DNA from: Thermoleophilia bacterium
GTDB lineage: Bacteria; Actinomycetota; Thermoleophilia; Gaiellales; Gaiellaceae
NCBI GenBank assembly: GCA_025933895.1
Contig: JAICZB010000139.1
Location: 1 to 6,667, forward strand
Reading direction: 5' to 3'
Length of the DNA: 6,667 bases
The number at the start of each line of letters is the position of its first letter. Positions within the stretch are counted from its first letter, which is position 1. The position numbers and the translations under genes are program-made. Of the stretch, positions 5,399-6,667 are shown one piece after another. Below the pieces are notes generated by a model. That model did not search any database. It was not told where the DNA came from and saw only the letters and a list, made by a program, of their open reading frames with translations.

Positions 5399-6063
5399 GC
5401 GTCGGTGTCCGCGTCGGCGGTGAGGAGCGCGACGACCTCGGCGCGGGTCGTGACGCCGAGCTTGCCCTCGACGGAGCCGAGATGGCGGCGAACGGTGACC
5501 GGAGCGACGCCGAGCTCGGCGGCGATCTCGGACGTGGTGGCTCCCCGCAGCAGCAACTCGACGGCCTCCCACTCACGCGTGGTCAAGGTGACGCGGCCCT
5601 TGCCCTCGAGGACGACGGAACGCCTGTGCTCCCGCGTGCGGAGCTCCTCGAGCAGGCGCGACACGAACCTCCGCGGCACGGCCGGCTCGCCGCGCAGAGC
5701 GCCGCGAACCACGTGCGGCAGGCGCGCCGGATCGAGGCTGCTCGTGAGATAGCCGCTCGCGCCGGCCCGCACCGCCGCCATGAACTCCTCCTCGTCGAGC
5801 TTGTTCGTGAGGAGGATGACCGCGGTCGACGGCACCCGGGACATGATCTCGTTCACGAGCTTGAGCCCGTTGGGCGAGGGGTCGAGCCCGAGGAGACAGA
5901 CGTCGGGCCGGTCGCGCACCGCCGCGTCGACCGCCGACTCCGCGTCGGCCGCCTCGGTGCAGCGTGCTTCGGGCTCGAGCGCCAGGCGCAGTCCCACGCG
6001 CGTCGGGAGCCGCTCGGCCGCGATGAGCACGTGCGCGCGCCTCGTCGGGGCCGCGGCGCTCAC
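5389..6063 (-). CDS. NarL/LuxR-type regulator with degenerate (pseudo-) receiver domain
   Basis: A 224-residue regulator read from a GTG at 6063-6061, with a GAGGT ribosome binding site (6077-6073) 9 nt ahead. The overall layout is that of NarL-type response regulators: receiver about 10-125, linker, LuxR helix-turn-helix about 156-213 (LTTREWEAVELLL, TSEIAAELGVAPVTVRRHL, EGKLGV). The receiver has lost its chemistry. The acidic pair is Ala16-Glu17, the phosphoacceptor position in the DVCLLGL strand is Gly59, and the lysine of the GYLxK motif is Ser108. Only Thr86 remains. Asp61, two residues after the normal site, is unlikely to substitute. The reading frame is intact and the DNA-binding domain well kept, so this looks like a working atypical regulator and not a decaying gene. 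It probably acts without phosphorylation, perhaps through dimerisation or a ligand. Targets are unknown; the 41-bp divergent region with the next gene is one candidate. Confidence 0.9.
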   Translation of the reverse strand: MSAAAPTRRAHVLIAAERLPTRVGLRLALEPEARCTEAADAESAVDAAVRDRPDVCLLGLDPSPNGLKLVNEIMSRVPSTAVILLTNKLDEEEFMAAVRAGASGYLTSSLDPARLPHVVRGALRGEPAVPRRFVSRLLEELRTREHRRSVVLEGKGRVTLTTREWEAVELLLRGATTSEIAAELGVAPVTVRRHLGSVEGKLGVTTRAEVVALLTADADTDAPA

Positions 6064-6067
6064 CGCG

Positions 6068-6098
6068 TTGCTACCTCGACTGGTTCTCCGACTACGAT
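6068..6098 (+). promoter_or_regulatory. Candidate promoter of the right-hand response regulator, likely leaderless
   Basis: A -35-like TTGCTA (6068-6073) and a -10-like TACGAT (6093-6098) are separated by 19 bp, slightly long. The -10 ends 6 nt before the ATG at 6105 and no Shine-Dalgarno is present, which fits a leaderless transcript beginning at or near the ATG. The element lies within the 41-bp gap between divergent regulators and overlaps the ribosome binding site of the minus-strand gene, so transcription of one could interfere with the other. Confidence 0.4.
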
Positions 6099-6104
6099 TG
6101 GCGC

Positions 6105-6667
6105 ATGAAAGTTCTCATCGCCGACGACCACCGGCTGATCGTCGAAGGAGTGAAGCGCGCGCTCGAGGAGGCGCCTGACTTCGAAGTGGTCGGGGAGTGC
6201 TCGTCCGGCTCGCAGGTCCTGCCGATGGTCGGGCGCACGAGTCCCGACATCGTCCTGCTCGATCTGCGCATGCCGGGCGCCGACGGGCTCGCGTGCCTGA
6301 GCCGGATCAGGAAGCAGTATCCGGAAGTGAAGGTCGTCGTCCTCTCGGTCTCCACCGACGAGAACGTGATCCAGACCGTGCTCAAGCGCGGCGCGAGCGC
6401 CTTCATCGTCAAGAGCATCAACCCGATCGACCTGCCCTCCGCGCTGCGACAGGCAGTCGACGGGACGGTCTACAGCGCGATCGGCCTGCCCGATCCCGGC
6501 GACAGCGCCGCGCGCGCCGCCGGCCTCACCGAGCGCGAGACCGCGATCCTCGCGGCCCTGGCGCGCGGCCTCTCGAACGAGGCGATCGGCAAGGAGCTGT
6601 GGGTGGCGGAACAGACGGTCAAGTTCCACCTCACGAACATCTATCGCAAGCTCGGCGTGTCGAACCG
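6105..6667 (+). CDS. NarL/LuxR-family response regulator with intact receiver, 3' end cut by window edge
   Basis: 187 complete codons are visible before the right edge; the family is usually about 210-220 residues, so some 25 are missing. The receiver (about 1-118) has Asp7/Asp8 in VLIADDH, phosphoacceptor Asp53 in LLDLRMPG, Ser81 at the Thr/Ser switch position and Lys103 in FIVKS, so phosphorylation should be possible. The LuxR helix-turn-helix begins near residue 140 (LTERETAILAALARGLSNEA) and includes AEQTVKFHLTNIYRKLGVSN, close to the family consensus. This contrasts with its divergent neighbour, whose receiver is degenerate. No histidine kinase adjoins it here; one may lie to the right, outside the window. 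The start is fixed by the receiver beginning immediately at ATG AAA. Its target genes cannot be inferred. Confidence 0.93.
   Translation, partial: MKVLIADDHRLIVEGVKRALEEAPDFEVVGECSSGSQVLPMVGRTSPDIVLLDLRMPGADGLACLSRIRKQYPEVKVVVLSVSTDENVIQTVLKRGASAFIVKSINPIDLPSALRQAVDGTVYSAIGLPDPGDSAARAAGLTERETAILAALARGLSNEAIGKELWVAEQTVKFHLTNIYRKLGVSN

Noticed and set aside
4298..5572. 424-residue open frame on the minus strand opposite the histidine kinase
   Set aside because: Its composition is dominated by Arg, Gly and Ala with no motif, and it runs against the kinase and into a different frame of the minus-strand regulator. It is a high-GC shadow.
6060..6629. 189-residue open frame on the minus strand at the right end
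   Set aside because: The plus strand here encodes an intact NarL-type receiver and LuxR helix-turn-helix with all key residues, so the minus frame is its shadow.

Overview
The window is GC-rich (roughly 70%) with dense, tightly packed coding and strong use of TCG, ACG, GAC and CTC codons. Together with the protein families present, this suggests a high-GC Actinomycetota. A Thermoleophilia-like (Gaiellales/Solirubrobacterales) source is a guess from codon style and gene content and cannot be proven here. No rRNA, tRNA, CRISPR array, insertion sequence or attachment site was seen. No stretch over 90 bases lacks a gene.

Left part (1-1805): a divergent pair. On the minus strand is the N-terminal ~292 residues of a winged-helix YcaQ/AlkX-like protein, which runs off the left edge. 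On the plus strand is a complete proline-iminopeptidase-type alpha/beta hydrolase. Only 48 bp separate the two start codons.

Middle part (1806-5377): a five-gene operon whose genes overlap by 1-4 nt or lie 2 nt apart. In order it encodes a small exported Met/His-rich CHRD-like protein, a sulfite-oxidase-fold molybdopterin oxidoreductase with a Tat-like N-terminus, a four-helix cytochrome b of the FdhI type, an OmpR-family response regulator, and a membrane histidine kinase with a very short external loop. Upstream lie three or four 11-bp-phased repeats of the kind OmpR/PhoB-family regulators bind. The layout recalls MsrP/MsrQ-type periplasmic methionine-sulfoxide repair: the HprRS two-component system controls msrPQ in E. 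coli, and a Met-rich scavenger (MrpX) accompanies YedY/YedZ in Azospira. Here the membrane subunit is from a different family. The proposed role, an oxidant- or metal-responsive envelope system in which the Met-rich protein is substrate or partner of the Mo enzyme, is inference.

Right part (5378-6667): the operon ends 11 bp from a convergent minus-strand NarL/LuxR-type regulator whose receiver domain has lost its phosphorylation residues. A hairpin spans the two stop codons. Divergent from it, across 41 bp, is a NarL/LuxR response regulator with an intact receiver, cut by the right edge. Neither has a kinase beside it in the window, apart from the operon's own kinase, which is already paired with the OmpR-type regulator.
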